Shown here piece after piece: positions 1-8,498 of a stretch of DNA of 42,998 nucleotides. Origin of the DNA: a virus. A program made the position numbers and the translations under genes. The stretch's first letter is position 1. Each line of letters starts with the position of its first letter. The notes under the pieces are model-generated. The model saw only the letters and a program-made list of their open reading frames with translations. It did no database searches and had not been told where the DNA came from. Where the stretch lies: IMG/VR virus record IMGVR_UViG_3300030060_000057, positions 1-42,998 of that record. One strand, given 5' to 3'.

Positions 1-65
1 TTACTATATTTTTTATTTATAAAAGCAGATTTAGTTTCTACTTGTTCTACCATTGCGTCTTGCAT
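1..65 (-). CDS. N-terminus of an unidentified late gene, cut by the window edge
   Basis: An ATG at 65 opens a frame of 21 codons that stays open to the left edge (begins MQDAMVEQVETKSAF). It is preceded by AGAAAGGAAAATAAA, a good ribosome binding site that shares AGGAAAATAAAATG with the start of the beta-barrel-like gene at 10285. It is the last gene visible in the leftward late operon, after portal and the 741-residue protein. In related phages capsid assembly or capsid genes follow this block, so a virion gene is likely, but 21 residues do not identify it. Confidence 0.55.
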   Translation of the reverse strand, partial: MQDAMVEQVETKSAFINKKYS

Positions 66-134
66 TTTATTTTCCTTTCTAGGGCCACCGTAGCCAGTTG
101 TATGGGGGATGGGTAGCTAGTATATATGGCACGT

Positions 135-503
135 TTAACGTGATGCCATCTCACGTTCCATAGGCATATCGCTAGGTCTATCCCTATTAAAATCTATTTC
201 TCTAGGTTCTTTTCCCATTCTAAAAGATTCTCTCATTTGTGGTTCTACAGGTTGATCCATAGGTTCTGTATCACCAAATCTATCTCTAACTTCATCTCTA
301 TAATTTGGAGATTCTTCAGATGCTAACATTTGTTCTGTTTCACTTTCTGGCTCAGAAAATATTTGTTCTAACTCTGGTCCAACTAATTTATTTATTACAG
401 TGCCTACAGGAGAATCCATTATAGTATCAAAGATACCTTTTTCTTCATCTGTTAGTTCTTGAAAGCGTTGGAGAACTGTGCCTCTTAAATCATTTATATC
501 CAT
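135..503 (-). CDS. hypothetical acidic late protein, 122 aa
   Basis: I do not recognise a domain. The protein starts MDINDLRGTVLQRF, has a short helical N-terminus (to about residue 50) and a long charged, Pro/Met/Arg/Glu-rich tail that looks disordered. Its ATG overlaps the end of the upstream 741-residue gene at position 503, so the two are probably translationally coupled. A small inverted repeat (CACGTT-T-AACGTG, 130-142) overlaps its stop codon. Its place after portal in the late operon suggests a virion assembly or scaffold-like accessory role, which is inference only. Confidence 0.7.
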   Translation of the reverse strand: MDINDLRGTVLQRFQELTDEEKGIFDTIMDSPVGTVINKLVGPELEQIFSEPESETEQMLASEESPNYRDEVRDRFGDTEPMDQPVEPQMRESFRMGKEPREIDFNRDRPSDMPMEREMASR

Positions 504-2728
504 TATATATCCTCTTTTACAAAAAGTCCAACGATAAATGTTTGAGCTACACGATAATAATATCTAGCTGCAATCTTAAATGTAAAGTCACGTTTACCAT
601 TTGCCCATTCTATACACTCTTTAAATTCTTTGTACACAGTCTCTGCTGTTCCATTTGCTATATGTTTGCGTCCTAAGTATCTATAACCCTTACGCATAGT
701 TTCTCCCCACCATTTATCGTGTAAATTTTTCTTACACCAATCAATGGCATTAGCTTTGTCAGATGTATGGAATGCTCCACTTGCTACAGCATGTGTTGCA
801 ATTACACAGCTTGAACTTGATTTGTCTGAGGATTTACTTCCTGCATCTCCATCATCACTTGGATTTTTATTTCCTGAAACTAATCTAGGTTGTTTAAAAC
901 CTTTTTGTTTAACCGCTCTACCTTCATTTACTGCAGTAGTTGAGCTACCACCATATTTAATTATTTCTTCAATACTACTGTTGCTAAACCGCACACCACC
1001 TGATGATTTACTACCACCATACAATCTTCCTTTAGCATCTTCATCACCTGCTCTAGCTAACTCAATATCTTTAGCATTATTTCTAGCAAATTGGTCTTTT
1101 GCAGAACGATGGTATGCAACTAATGCAAAGTGGTCTGCAACTGCATTATCACCACGATCAACTGCATTGTCAAAAGACTGTTGCTCACGTACACTCAAAG
1201 CACCTGTGGCTTTTGTAGTTTGTCCTTTTTCATCTTTTTCTAATACAGTGTAACCAGTTCCTGCTCCACCAAATTTTTTCTTAAAACTATCATCTGCTAC
1301 ACTGTACTTTGGTTCATACTCTTTGTAAAAGATGTCTCTTCCTTCTGCAGTAAATGTTTTCTTAAAATCTTTTCCTATTTCTGCAGCAGCGTCTTTAGCA
1401 ACAGAACCACGTGTAATGTCTTTAAACTGAGGTAACTCTTTCCAATTTTCTTTAAATCTTGCTGCCATTGCCTTTTCTACCTTACCTCTACCAAGACGAG
1501 GAAGAAATCCTGCAGGACCTAAAAATGGTGTCATAACTCCACCAACAGTTTCTGCTTCTATTTGATCTTTATACGCATCTATAAGTTGTTTATCAGTTAT
1601 ATAATTTGCATTATTTGGATCATTAAATTCTTTTGACTCTGTGTCAAATAGTTTATTATATTTTTCTACTCTTTCTTTTTCTTTTGCATCTCTCATTTTC
1701 TGTAGACTAGCAATGTTTTCTTTACGTTCATCATCAGAAGAACCGCCAACTTGAGCAGTCTCTACTGAAGTACTTTCTACTCCTGTGCCTACATCTTCAT
1801 TAGGGTCTTTGCCCCCACTTGCAATATAATCATCGTATCGAATAAATCCTGCAGGTACAGCAGATACTGGATTACCTTGATACTCATTGATTGTCATAGT
1901 TTCACCAGTAGTAGGATTAATATATTTTACAGGTTTATATACATCACTTGGTTCTGGTACAAAGTCTGTCTGTTGTACTGGTGTTGCAGGTACTGTTGGA
2001 GCACTATATCCTGTCATTGGTTGAGGTGCTTGTACTGTAGGAGCTACTGAACTTGCAGGTACTTGTGGCATAACTGTTGCTACAGGGTTTTGTAATCCTT
2101 GTTGTCCATACATAGATTCTTGAAAACCTATTACACCCATATTGTTTAGTTGTTGATTTGCAGGTACAAATGTTCCTGCCTGTGCTTTTATAGGCTCATT
2201 GTCTTTTTTCTTTGGCTCTTCTTCTTCACCAGTTACTACTACAAGTAAATCATCCATAGTAAATGGTAGGTCATCTGGTATTGTGGCTTCTTCTGAATTA
2301 CCCATCTGCCCCATTGCTTCCATTTTCTTTAAACCCATCTTAGCTTCTTGCCGTAGTGTCATTAGTTTTTCTAATCCATGATACCGTGTTACATCTTCTG
2401 GAAATACAAACTCACCTTCACTTAACATGGCAGGTATATCATCACGTACACCTTCTTTTGTGCCACCAATAGGTACATCATTACCAGACTCTTCGTCTAC
2501 TTCACCACCCTCATCAAGAAGACCACCTTCGTTAAACATTGACATTTGTTCGTCCATAAGAAGACCACCTTTAGCTTTTTCTTCATAATCACCACCAAAG
2601 TTAATTAGTTCAGCTATTGATTTTTCATAGTTTTGTTTTTTCTTTGGGTCTTCTTCTTTTTCTAAAAGACCACGAAGATATGCCATAATTGCATCAATTC
2701 GTCTGGGGTATTTTTTTTCTTCAGCCAT
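503..2728 (-). CDS. large late protein of the marine-phage 'EGEFVFPEDV' type, 741 aa
   Basis: This is a 741-residue protein of a kind often seen in marine phages next to portal. Residues about 50-140 are acidic and glycine-rich, with GGLLDEGG repeats, and then carry RDDIPAMLSEGEFVFPEDV followed by a helix. The middle third is rich in Pro/Gln/Thr/Val and probably disordered. The last 100 residues form a distinct Cys/His/Trp-containing unit (SCVIATHAVASGAF, CKKNLHDKWWGE, then an aromatic hydrophobic stretch). That unit recalls the C-terminal modules known as CFI-box, but this is from memory and unchecked. The gene lies directly downstream of portal, so it is likely a virion or assembly protein. 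No enzymatic motif is visible. Confidence 0.75.
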   Translation of the reverse strand: MAEEKKYPRRIDAIMAYLRGLLEKEEDPKKKQNYEKSIAELINFGGDYEEKAKGGLLMDEQMSMFNEGGLLDEGGEVDEESGNDVPIGGTKEGVRDDIPAMLSEGEFVFPEDVTRYHGLEKLMTLRQEAKMGLKKMEAMGQMGNSEEATIPDDLPFTMDDLLVVVTGEEEEPKKKDNEPIKAQAGTFVPANQQLNNMGVIGFQESMYGQQGLQNPVATVMPQVPASSVAPTVQAPQPMTGYSAPTVPATPVQQTDFVPEPSDVYKPVKYINPTTGETMTINEYQGNPVSAVPAGFIRYDDYIASGGKDPNEDVGTGVESTSVETAQVGGSSDDERKENIASLQKMRDAKEKERVEKYNKLFDTESKEFNDPNNANYITDKQLIDAYKDQIEAETVGGVMTPFLGPAGFLPRLGRGKVEKAMAARFKENWKELPQFKDITRGSVAKDAAAEIGKDFKKTFTAEGRDIFYKEYEPKYSVADDSFKKKFGGAGTGYTVLEKDEKGQTTKATGALSVREQQSFDNAVDRGDNAVADHFALVAYHRSAKDQFARNNAKDIELARAGDEDAKGRLYGGSKSSGGVRFSNSSIEEIIKYGGSSTTAVNEGRAVKQKGFKQPRLVSGNKNPSDDGDAGSKSSDKSSSSCVIATHAVASGAFHTSDKANAIDWCKKNLHDKWWGETMRKGYRYLGRKHIANGTAETVYKEFKECIEWANGKRDFTFKIAARYYYRVAQTFIVGLFVKEDI

Positions 2729-2939
2729 GTTTTAAAACCTCATCCCTTAATAGTTTTAATCTTCGTAGTTGATAGATAGCACCCTGTGATCTATACATAG
2801 CAACAGATTCAGTAGTCTGTTCCATTGTACGGTGTTGTTGCTCAATAAGAAAGTCTAAATAATTTTCAAACTTAGACCATTTGGCTTGGTTGCTCACCAG
2901 TGCCTTGAGCTTGTTGAGGTGCTCCTTGCTGTCCTGCAT
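2721..2939 (-). CDS. small conserved protein between portal and the 741-aa gene
   Basis: A 72-residue helical, charged protein (starts MQDSKEHLNKL, later YRSQGAIYQLRRLKLL). The first 68 bases lie inside the 3' end of the portal gene in another frame, and the last 8 bases overlap the 741-residue gene. I chose the ATG at 2939. A GTG two codons upstream (2945) is an alternative, and AAGGA lies 4 bases before the GTG and 10 before the ATG. Similar short proteins directly follow portal in marine podovirus-like genomes, and their function is unknown to me. Confidence 0.7.
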   Translation of the reverse strand: MQDSKEHLNKLKALVSNQAKWSKFENYLDFLIEQQHRTMEQTTESVAMYRSQGAIYQLRRLKLLRDEVLKHG

Positions 2940-5013
2940 TACCACTAAATCCTTGTTCTTGAGGCGTTGGTGCTTGGCCTGTACCTATTGTACCACCACC
3001 TGCTCCTGATGTATCCATTGGGTTAACACCTGCAGGTGCTGCCCCTTGAGGCTGTTGCTCTTGCTGAAAGGCTTTCATTAACTCAGCTTGTATGGCAGCG
3101 TCACTCATGTTGTTAGTTACTTTGTCAGGGTCAAGGTCAAGAGACTTTGCAATCTCACGAATAATATATTGAAACTTAGCAAATGGTGCAAGCGTTGGGT
3201 TGGACGCAACTTGCATAAACTGCATAAGTCTTTGGCTACGTACTTCATTAGCCATCAGTGATTCAGTTCCACGTGCTTTAACTTCCAAGTCACCCTTAAC
3301 TTCAGGGTCAAAGTCAAACTGCATATTAAAACGGAACATGCCCTCACCTAGTGGGCGTAGTAGATAGTCATCTACATTCTTAATAACATTCTTAATGTTT
3401 TGGCTTGCTGCACCCATAAGCATACTGATACCACTAGCGGTACGTCCTATGCCCTGCACACCTGTCTGTCCATGTGCAAATGATGGAAAGCCTGTGGACT
3501 CATCTGCAAGCACTCGTGCTTTATCAAATAACTGTAAGTTTTCTCCTGCAACATTTGGAAACTTTGTTCCAAAGATAGCTTGCCCCGGAGCACCACCTTG
3601 TCTTCTGAATACTTTACCGGGGTATACTGATAGGTCTTGACCCGGAACTAAGTTAGTTTCATCTACTTCGATTAACAAATTACCTGACAATACAGCGTTG
3701 TCTACAGCCATACGCATAAAGCCATTCATTAGTGTTTGGGTATCATCCATGTTTTCAGCAATACCAACACCAAAAAATGAGTATGGGTTAAGTTCATAAG
3801 GTGAAGCCATGTAAGGTATCTTGGCAGGTTTAAATGGGTTCATTACCATACGAATTAGTTTACCGTTACAAATCCATACGTTTGCCTGTAGTTCATCTAC
3901 CTCTTGCATTTCTTCTGGTATGTCTACACCTTGCTCAAGCAACATGTCTACATCTACCATACCCCAATACTCAAGAACCTCAAAACGATCTACGCCATGC
4001 TCTGGTGCATAGTCAGATAAATCATCTTCCCAATATTCTTTGTCGTAGTTTTCACCCAAAGCTATTGCTTCATCAATAACTTGGTCACGGAAGTATGGAC
4101 GTTTCTTTAATCCACGCATTTGTGAACGTGACATTTTGTGCCGTTCAATTACATACTGTGCTTCATCCATATTGTTTGCATCTGGATCAGGATAAAAGTT
4201 CCACACAGATACATGGGATACTTGGGGTACTGTTTTAAAAGTGGGTGAATACTCACCTGTTTCATCATCCCAGTTTGCATATTCTTTGTCTACAGCAAAT
4301 GGGCCTTTCATTACACCAGTACCAAACAATGCCATTTCAAATGCTGTATTACGTAAATGCTTCGATGCAGAAGATTCATCTAACTGATCGTGTATTTTCT
4401 TTTGCATCTTCTTTGCAGCAATCATAGCAGGGCTAAATGTTACAGATGTAGGCGTAGTACCTGCACCTTCTTTTACACCTTTGATTGGTTCTAGCTTGGC
4501 ATCTAGTTCTGGATTAAGTAACTCTTGTAATGTCTTCGCAGTTGCTCCTGCAGGAAACTCTTTGCCATCACCACTAAAACCATATGGTGATACTTCAGCA
4601 GTTTCTTGTTCTTCACGTAATGGATCAGGAAGTGCAGGATCAAATGATACATCCTCTACAATACCTTCTGGTAATGTTGTAGGATCAATACTAATTGGAA
4701 ATGCATTTTTAGCAAATAACACATCAGCAATCTGACCATATGCTGCAAGAGTTTTTGTTTTAGTTACTTTAATAAATACACGAGACTTTTCTGCTTCAGT
4801 AAACTGAACCTCTGGTCCATATATACCACGATAGTTTCTATAAGCTCTTAGCCAACGTGTTTCATCTTGCCTACGGTAATCTTCTGCACGATGATACTTT
4901 TCCATAATAAACGGAATAATCTTTGACGTTTCAGCATCTTCGACTGTAGTATCGTCTGTATCTCCTAAAACAACTGCGTCATCTTCAATAAAGACTTCGT
5001 TATCTTCTGCCAT
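2872..5013 (-). CDS. portal (head-tail connector) protein
   Basis: This 713-residue protein would form the ring at the capsid vertex through which DNA is packaged and ejected. Support: it directly follows the terminase block, has the usual length for large podovirus-type portals, and contains portal-like segments. Early helical region with WLRAYRNYRGIYGPEV; FIKVTKTKTLAAYGQI; VWNFYPDPDANNMDEAQYV (about residue 270); SPYELNPYSFFGVGIAENMD (about residue 420); and a clip/crown-like C-terminal region ending in a Gln/Gly/Ala/Pro-rich tail. The ATG at 5013 overlaps the stop of the preceding small gene by one base (TAATG). The last 74 bases overlap the next gene. Confidence 0.88.
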   Translation of the reverse strand: MAEDNEVFIEDDAVVLGDTDDTTVEDAETSKIIPFIMEKYHRAEDYRRQDETRWLRAYRNYRGIYGPEVQFTEAEKSRVFIKVTKTKTLAAYGQIADVLFAKNAFPISIDPTTLPEGIVEDVSFDPALPDPLREEQETAEVSPYGFSGDGKEFPAGATAKTLQELLNPELDAKLEPIKGVKEGAGTTPTSVTFSPAMIAAKKMQKKIHDQLDESSASKHLRNTAFEMALFGTGVMKGPFAVDKEYANWDDETGEYSPTFKTVPQVSHVSVWNFYPDPDANNMDEAQYVIERHKMSRSQMRGLKKRPYFRDQVIDEAIALGENYDKEYWEDDLSDYAPEHGVDRFEVLEYWGMVDVDMLLEQGVDIPEEMQEVDELQANVWICNGKLIRMVMNPFKPAKIPYMASPYELNPYSFFGVGIAENMDDTQTLMNGFMRMAVDNAVLSGNLLIEVDETNLVPGQDLSVYPGKVFRRQGGAPGQAIFGTKFPNVAGENLQLFDKARVLADESTGFPSFAHGQTGVQGIGRTASGISMLMGAASQNIKNVIKNVDDYLLRPLGEGMFRFNMQFDFDPEVKGDLEVKARGTESLMANEVRSQRLMQFMQVASNPTLAPFAKFQYIIREIAKSLDLDPDKVTNNMSDAAIQAELMKAFQQEQQPQGAAPAGVNPMDTSGAGGGTIGTGQAPTPQEQGFSGNAGQQGAPQQAQGTGEQPSQMV

Positions 5014-5213
5014 TATCTATCATCCTTATTAAAACAATCAAACTGTAAATCATAGTATTGGTTTTCTTTTATCTTATTCCAATTAGAAGAGTCTGCTATT
5101 ATTTGACACTGCTCTTCAGTAAATAGTTCTTTCATTACGTACTGATTACCTGTGTACACCCAATCAGTTCCGTTGTTTCCCCATATACTTACTACTAATA
5201 CAAAAACTTCCAT
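5013..5213 (-). CDS. small exported-type protein with two cysteines, 66 aa
   Basis: The chosen ATG at 5213 overlaps the TAA of the zinc-ribbon gene upstream (TAATG); an upstream GTG-type start at 5228 is less likely. The protein begins with a hydrophobic segment (MEVFVLVVSIW), then VYTGNQY, then EEQC in a helix, and a C-terminal strand with FDC. The two cysteines are 24 residues apart. The plan (signal or anchor, strand, helix with Cys, strand with Cys) recurs in the genes at 10295, 19008 and 23592. A periplasmic or membrane-tethered disulfide protein is plausible; the function is unknown. It is coupled to portal downstream. Confidence 0.72.
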   Translation of the reverse strand: MEVFVLVVSIWGNNGTDWVYTGNQYVMKELFTEEQCQIIADSSNWNKIKENQYYDLQFDCFNKDDR

Positions 5214-5326
5214 TAGTCTTTTTTCCAAGGTCCATTGTCAAAATCGTGTTGCTCTTGACACCGAGGACAACAATCAAACTTATCTGTATTATAAAGTATA
5301 GAACATTTAGGACAAGTTACTATCAT
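5213..5326 (-). CDS. mini zinc-ribbon protein, 37 aa
   Basis: The ATG at 5326 follows the terminase stop with no gap (TAA-ATG), and its TAA overlaps the next ATG at 5213. The 37 residues contain two CxxC-type knuckles: TCPKCSILY and CCPRCQEQH. This is the minimal zinc ribbon layout (Cys5, Cys8, Cys20, Cys23). The exact stop-start joins on both sides and the conserved-looking cysteines argue that it is a real gene. Such ribbons commonly bind nucleic acid or a protein partner; the target is unknown here. It could assist terminase, based on position only. Confidence 0.68.
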   Translation of the reverse strand: MIVTCPKCSILYNTDKFDCCPRCQEQHDFDNGPWKKD

Positions 5327-6907
5327 TTAATATCCAAATGTATTGTCTGCTACTCTCATACCCATTGATGGTGCACCATGTGGATCATAATCAAATACAC
5401 TGAACCTTGGTCTTGACATTATACCGTATCTTAAAGCATCATACAAGTGGTCTTCTGAATGTGTATCTACATCTTCTGGATTCTTTTTATCCAAAGGTAT
5501 TGCAGGTAATTGTGAAACTGTATTTACACAGGTATTAAAAAATACCATTCTTGGTTCTTCAGTAAACTCATCTACTTGCAAACGTCTGTGTACTTCGTTT
5601 TTACCTGCTACACGTGAACCTTTACTTCTGTCTGATGGCCTCCAACGACAACCTCTCATTATCATCTGTTCAGCCAACGAAGGACCAGTATCACCACGCT
5701 TATGCCACAAAGAACTATCAAGCACTCCATACTTTATGTTTCCATCTTCTGCTTCTAGTTCAAGAACTCTGTCGGCTAAATCAGTGGCAAGTACTTTACT
5801 AACGTACAGTTCTCTGTATACAACTATCTGTTCGCTAGGTGCGACAGCAAACCAAAGTACGGCACTATAAGACCCATAGCCATAGTCGCAAGCTCTAAAC
5901 TTGACCCAGTTACTGGGAATGCGATAAGGTTCAATAACATGTAAATTCCTATCAAATTCTGTGAAGGCTGCACCTTCCTTAATATCCCAATCCCCATCTA
6001 GTAACTGCCTACGTTGTTGTTCTGGTAATGACAGTAGCATGGCTTCATAATCACCTTGCCTTGATAAATATGGATTGTCTTTTAATCTAGCAGGTATAAA
6101 CCTACGTTTGAATAATGGCTTACCTGCTTTTTCATGTCCTGCAGGATACCTTAAAGTTTCCCCTGTGTCAATATCTGTTGCATTAAAAGATTTGTTTGGA
6201 GCAACAGGATCAATAAACATTTTCTTTACCCAGTGATGGCCTCTACCTCCGGGGTTAGTAGTTGCCCTCATATACACTGGAAGATCGGGTGCAGTGGACC
6301 GTAGACGAGAGCGCATGTAGTTCCATGCAAACGGTGTGGGCCATTGTGTCAACTCGTCAAAGCCTATCCAACTAAAAGCTAGACCCTGATAACGCAAGAC
6401 GTCATCTTCTTTATCCAGATATGACATCCACAATCTTGCGCCAGATGGCGCAGTCCACTGCATCTTACGTTCAGACCACTTGATACCTTTCCAAATCTTA
6501 GGATACATTTCCTGTGATTTAAAGATAAGTTCCCTTAATTCTTCTGTTGTATGCCGTAATAGCAAACCAGAAAAGGACGGATGGCCCATGTAACGTAGAG
6601 GGTCAGCTAACATGGCGTAGGACTTGCCCCCACCTGCACTGCCACCATATAACACTTCTCTTTCACCTGCAGCTAGAAAGTCTGTCTGTGGACCTTCATT
6701 TGGCTTAAAGATAATATTGTGTTGTTCTTCAATAGGTATTTCATCAACTACTGGATTAGCTTTAGGCTGCGCTTGAGTCTTCTTGACTGCTTTGGACTTT
6801 TGCTCCGAGCCTTTTGGCTTCGAGTTCCTCCGCTTTGGCGATTGCCTTTTTCGCATAGTCTGCCCATCTGCGTAGGCTTCCAGATTTGTTTTTTCTTCTT
6901 CGCTCAT
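5327..6907 (-). CDS. terL: terminase large subunit (packaging ATPase-nuclease)
   Basis: This is the motor that drives DNA into the capsid and cuts it. The first 55 residues are basic and disordered-looking. The ATPase domain has Walker A GGSAGGGKS (residues 88-96, Lys95), Walker B WIGFDE (Asp184-Glu185) and a coupling-like segment RATTNPGGRGHHWV. The C-terminal nuclease region has acidic positions at DYGYGS (Asp341) and YGVLDSSLW (Asp397), and a final HLYDALRYG. At 526 residues it fits the phage family. The ATG at 6907 lies 146 bases inside the upstream gene; Met18 is an alternative start. Confidence 0.93.
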   Translation of the reverse strand: MSEEEKTNLEAYADGQTMRKRQSPKRRNSKPKGSEQKSKAVKKTQAQPKANPVVDEIPIEEQHNIIFKPNEGPQTDFLAAGEREVLYGGSAGGGKSYAMLADPLRYMGHPSFSGLLLRHTTEELRELIFKSQEMYPKIWKGIKWSERKMQWTAPSGARLWMSYLDKEDDVLRYQGLAFSWIGFDELTQWPTPFAWNYMRSRLRSTAPDLPVYMRATTNPGGRGHHWVKKMFIDPVAPNKSFNATDIDTGETLRYPAGHEKAGKPLFKRRFIPARLKDNPYLSRQGDYEAMLLSLPEQQRRQLLDGDWDIKEGAAFTEFDRNLHVIEPYRIPSNWVKFRACDYGYGSYSAVLWFAVAPSEQIVVYRELYVSKVLATDLADRVLELEAEDGNIKYGVLDSSLWHKRGDTGPSLAEQMIMRGCRWRPSDRSKGSRVAGKNEVHRRLQVDEFTEEPRMVFFNTCVNTVSQLPAIPLDKKNPEDVDTHSEDHLYDALRYGIMSRPRFSVFDYDPHGAPSMGMRVADNTFGY

Positions 6908-7187
6908 TATCTAACCGTTTCCTCAAACCTACATGCGAAATGCTTCTGCCAGTATTTCTTGTGAGCCAGTTAGCTACTTCACGATAGGAGTATTGCTTTA
7001 AATACTTCTGTGCTTTTTCTAGCATATCTAACTGATGCTCATTCGGTAATAGTACGTCTGGATCATCGGGGTCTACATCATACCCGAAAGGTATGGTACG
7101 TGATATACGTGGAATAGGTATCCACTCGTTGTCTTCTTTTATGTCAGTTGGTTGGGGTAACTTCCATTGCTTTAATGGTTTAGTCAT
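6762..7187 (-). CDS. helix-turn-helix-like protein upstream of TerL, 141 aa
   Basis: Residues about 65-95 read YSYREVANWLTRNTGRSISHVGLRKRL, which looks like a resolvase/transposase-type HTH in which a second helix recognises DNA. A Lys/Arg-rich helix follows. The gene lies between the terminase small-subunit-like gene and terminase large subunit and overlaps terL by 146 bases. It may be a packaging-site recognition protein working with the terminase; this is inference. Its ATG overlaps the stop of the 27-residue membrane peptide (ATGA). Confidence 0.75.
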   Translation of the reverse strand: MTKPLKQWKLPQPTDIKEDNEWIPIPRISRTIPFGYDVDPDDPDVLLPNEHQLDMLEKAQKYLKQYSYREVANWLTRNTGRSISHVGLRKRLDNERRRKNKSGSLRRWADYAKKAIAKAEELEAKRLGAKVQSSQEDSSAA

Positions 7188-7267
7188 ATGATTATATTTA
7201 TCAGAACTACTATTTGTGCTGCGAACATTAACAAAAGTGCCACTGGTACTATATTGTCTAGTTTCAC
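7184..7267 (-). CDS. 27-residue membrane peptide
   Basis: A GTG immediately after the terminase-small stop (TAA-GTG) opens 27 codons whose TGA overlaps the ATG of the next gene (ATGA). The peptide is MKLDN followed by about 22 mostly hydrophobic residues (IVPVALLLMFAAQIVVLINIII), i.e. one transmembrane helix. The exact fit between two stop-start junctions argues for translation. The start of the 121-residue protein at 41952 (MKLPIALVMAMAVQLAGG) has a similar helix. A pinholin-like or accessory membrane role is possible but not shown. Confidence 0.55.
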   Translation of the reverse strand: MKLDNIVPVALLLMFAAQIVVLINIII

Positions 7268-7639
7268 TTATTCGTCCTCTTCCATTTGTTTTGGGGGCAT
7301 AAGCATCACACCACCTTTGGCTTCAACTTGTACCTTCTCAGTTTTTACAAGACCAGTACGATCAAGTAACTCTTTAGCTGCTTGCATCTTATCACGTATG
7401 CCTAGCTCAGTAGGATCGTATAACGCCCCAACCATTGCCATTGCAGCTTTCGGAGCATTGCGTGATAAAAACGTTTGAGTAGCCTCAATAATTTCTTCCT
7501 TTAAACTATTTACAACATGAGTTGTAGAAGTTGTATCTGAATATCCTGCAAGCTTCTTTGCTGTGAGAATGTCACCACCTGCCTCTTCAAATAATACACT
7601 CAAGAACTTTTGTTGTTGTTCTGTTAATTGTCTAGCCAT
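7268..7639 (-). CDS. terS: terminase small subunit-like protein
   Basis: A 123-residue protein with LTEQQQKFLSVLFEEAGGD followed by AKKLAGYSDTTST, a HTH-like N-terminus. Next come a helical region with RNAPKAAMAMVGALYDP and RDKMQAAKELLDRTGLVK, and then VMLMPPKQ. This order is typical of small terminase subunits in marine phages. TerS recognises the packaging start on phage DNA and regulates TerL. The gene lies two genes upstream of terL. Its ATG at 7639 overlaps the stop of the endopeptidase gene. Confidence 0.8.
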   Translation of the reverse strand: MARQLTEQQQKFLSVLFEEAGGDILTAKKLAGYSDTTSTTHVVNSLKEEIIEATQTFLSRNAPKAAMAMVGALYDPTELGIRDKMQAAKELLDRTGLVKTEKVQVEAKGGVMLMPPKQMEEDE

Positions 7640-8109
7640 TATACCATCAATTCAAAATGCGGCCCATCAATAAATGGTCGTCTTCCTTGTGATCTACGTA
7701 GGTCTACATATTCATTCATGGCTTCTTCCATTGTACCACCATAATCTACTATATTGCCTACTGACCAAGCTGCACCCCACTTAATAGCACAACCAACTTC
7801 TTTTGCTGCAGCTTTCATTGCATCAGCAATATCATCATAAACATTTATTTCCCAGACTACATCTGAGCCATCATACGCAACTAGGTCTACTGCGTGTGAG
7901 TATCCTGTGTCTTGTATCAGGTGTTTACTCTTCATAGTCTGTGATCTGCCAGATTTAAACAGACGTTCTTGCTCTGCCAAATCTCTTACACCATATGTAA
8001 CTCCGAAGTCCACTTTAGTTACTTCGATAGCTTTTTTCACTGTCTCCACCATATCAGGGTGGACACCTTCTAGTTTACCTAGTGATCTATTTGATAATTT
8101 AAATGCCAT
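7639..8109 (-). CDS. M15-family peptidoglycan endopeptidase (endolysin)
   Basis: This 156-residue lysin would cut the peptide part of peptidoglycan at the end of infection. It has the metallopeptidase M15C layout: FGVTYGVRDLAEQERLF, then SKHLIQDTGYSHAVDLVAY with zinc-binding positions His63 (or His72) and Asp75, and PHFEL near the C-terminus with His151. There is no signal peptide, so it would need the holin for export. It sits directly after the holin gene in the lysis cassette. The protein is close to the usual length for CwlK/T5-endolysin-like proteins. Confidence 0.88.
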   Translation of the reverse strand: MAFKLSNRSLGKLEGVHPDMVETVKKAIEVTKVDFGVTYGVRDLAEQERLFKSGRSQTMKSKHLIQDTGYSHAVDLVAYDGSDVVWEINVYDDIADAMKAAAKEVGCAIKWGAAWSVGNIVDYGGTMEEAMNEYVDLRRSQGRRPFIDGPHFELMV

Positions 8110-8111
8110 GA

Positions 8112-8498
8112 TTACTTCCCAAAAAACTTAGTGGCTGACCTTACAGCAAAGCTACTTGCCACGATTACACCCAAGGTATAGCTATACCACTGGGGCATGG
8201 ACTCCAATGCAGCAAAGCCATTAGCTACTGCTGCGTTAGCCCATTCAAACGGTAAAAATGCAAGGATAAGTGGAATTGAAAAAAGTAGAACCAGATACTC
8301 GTCTTTCCACGAGTTCTGTGTTCCTTGTGCCATTATCTTTTCCCACTCCGCTTCTGACGTAGCGGCTGAAAGCATTATCTGAGCTTCCGCTTCTGCCTTG
8401 GCTACCTTCACTTTATTCTGTGCAGCCTTTTCTTCTACCTTACCATTTAACCACGTACCTGCTAATTGTGATACTGGTCCAAGTAATTGTCCTATCAT
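8112..8498 (-). CDS. holin (three-transmembrane, GTA-type)
   Basis: The 128-residue protein has a helical, charged first half (KAAQNKVKVAKAEAEAQIM) and a hydrophobic second half with two to three membrane segments (LVLLFSIPLILAFLP, AAVANGFAAL, YTLGVIVASSFAV). This order matches the 'holin of 3 TMs' family first named for gene transfer agents. Holins open the inner membrane for the lysin, and the endopeptidase gene follows directly. The ATG at 8498 overlaps the TGA of the upstream EF-hand gene (ATGA). Confidence 0.85.
   Translation of the reverse strand: MIGQLLGPVSQLAGTWLNGKVEEKAAQNKVKVAKAEAEAQIMLSAATSEAEWEKIMAQGTQNSWKDEYLVLLFSIPLILAFLPFEWANAAVANGFAALESMPQWYSYTLGVIVASSFAVRSATKFFGK

Noticed and set aside
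130-142. CACGTT-T-AACGTG hairpin at the stop of the 122-residue gene as a terminator
   Set aside because: Loop is only one base (three when the stem is opened) and no T-run follows on the minus strand; the next gene has its own ribosome binding site in the same operon.
3199-3216. GTTGGGTTGGAC in the portal gene
   Set aside because: Contains one half site only (TTGGAC); the other arm is not GTCCAA. No copies exist in the late segments.
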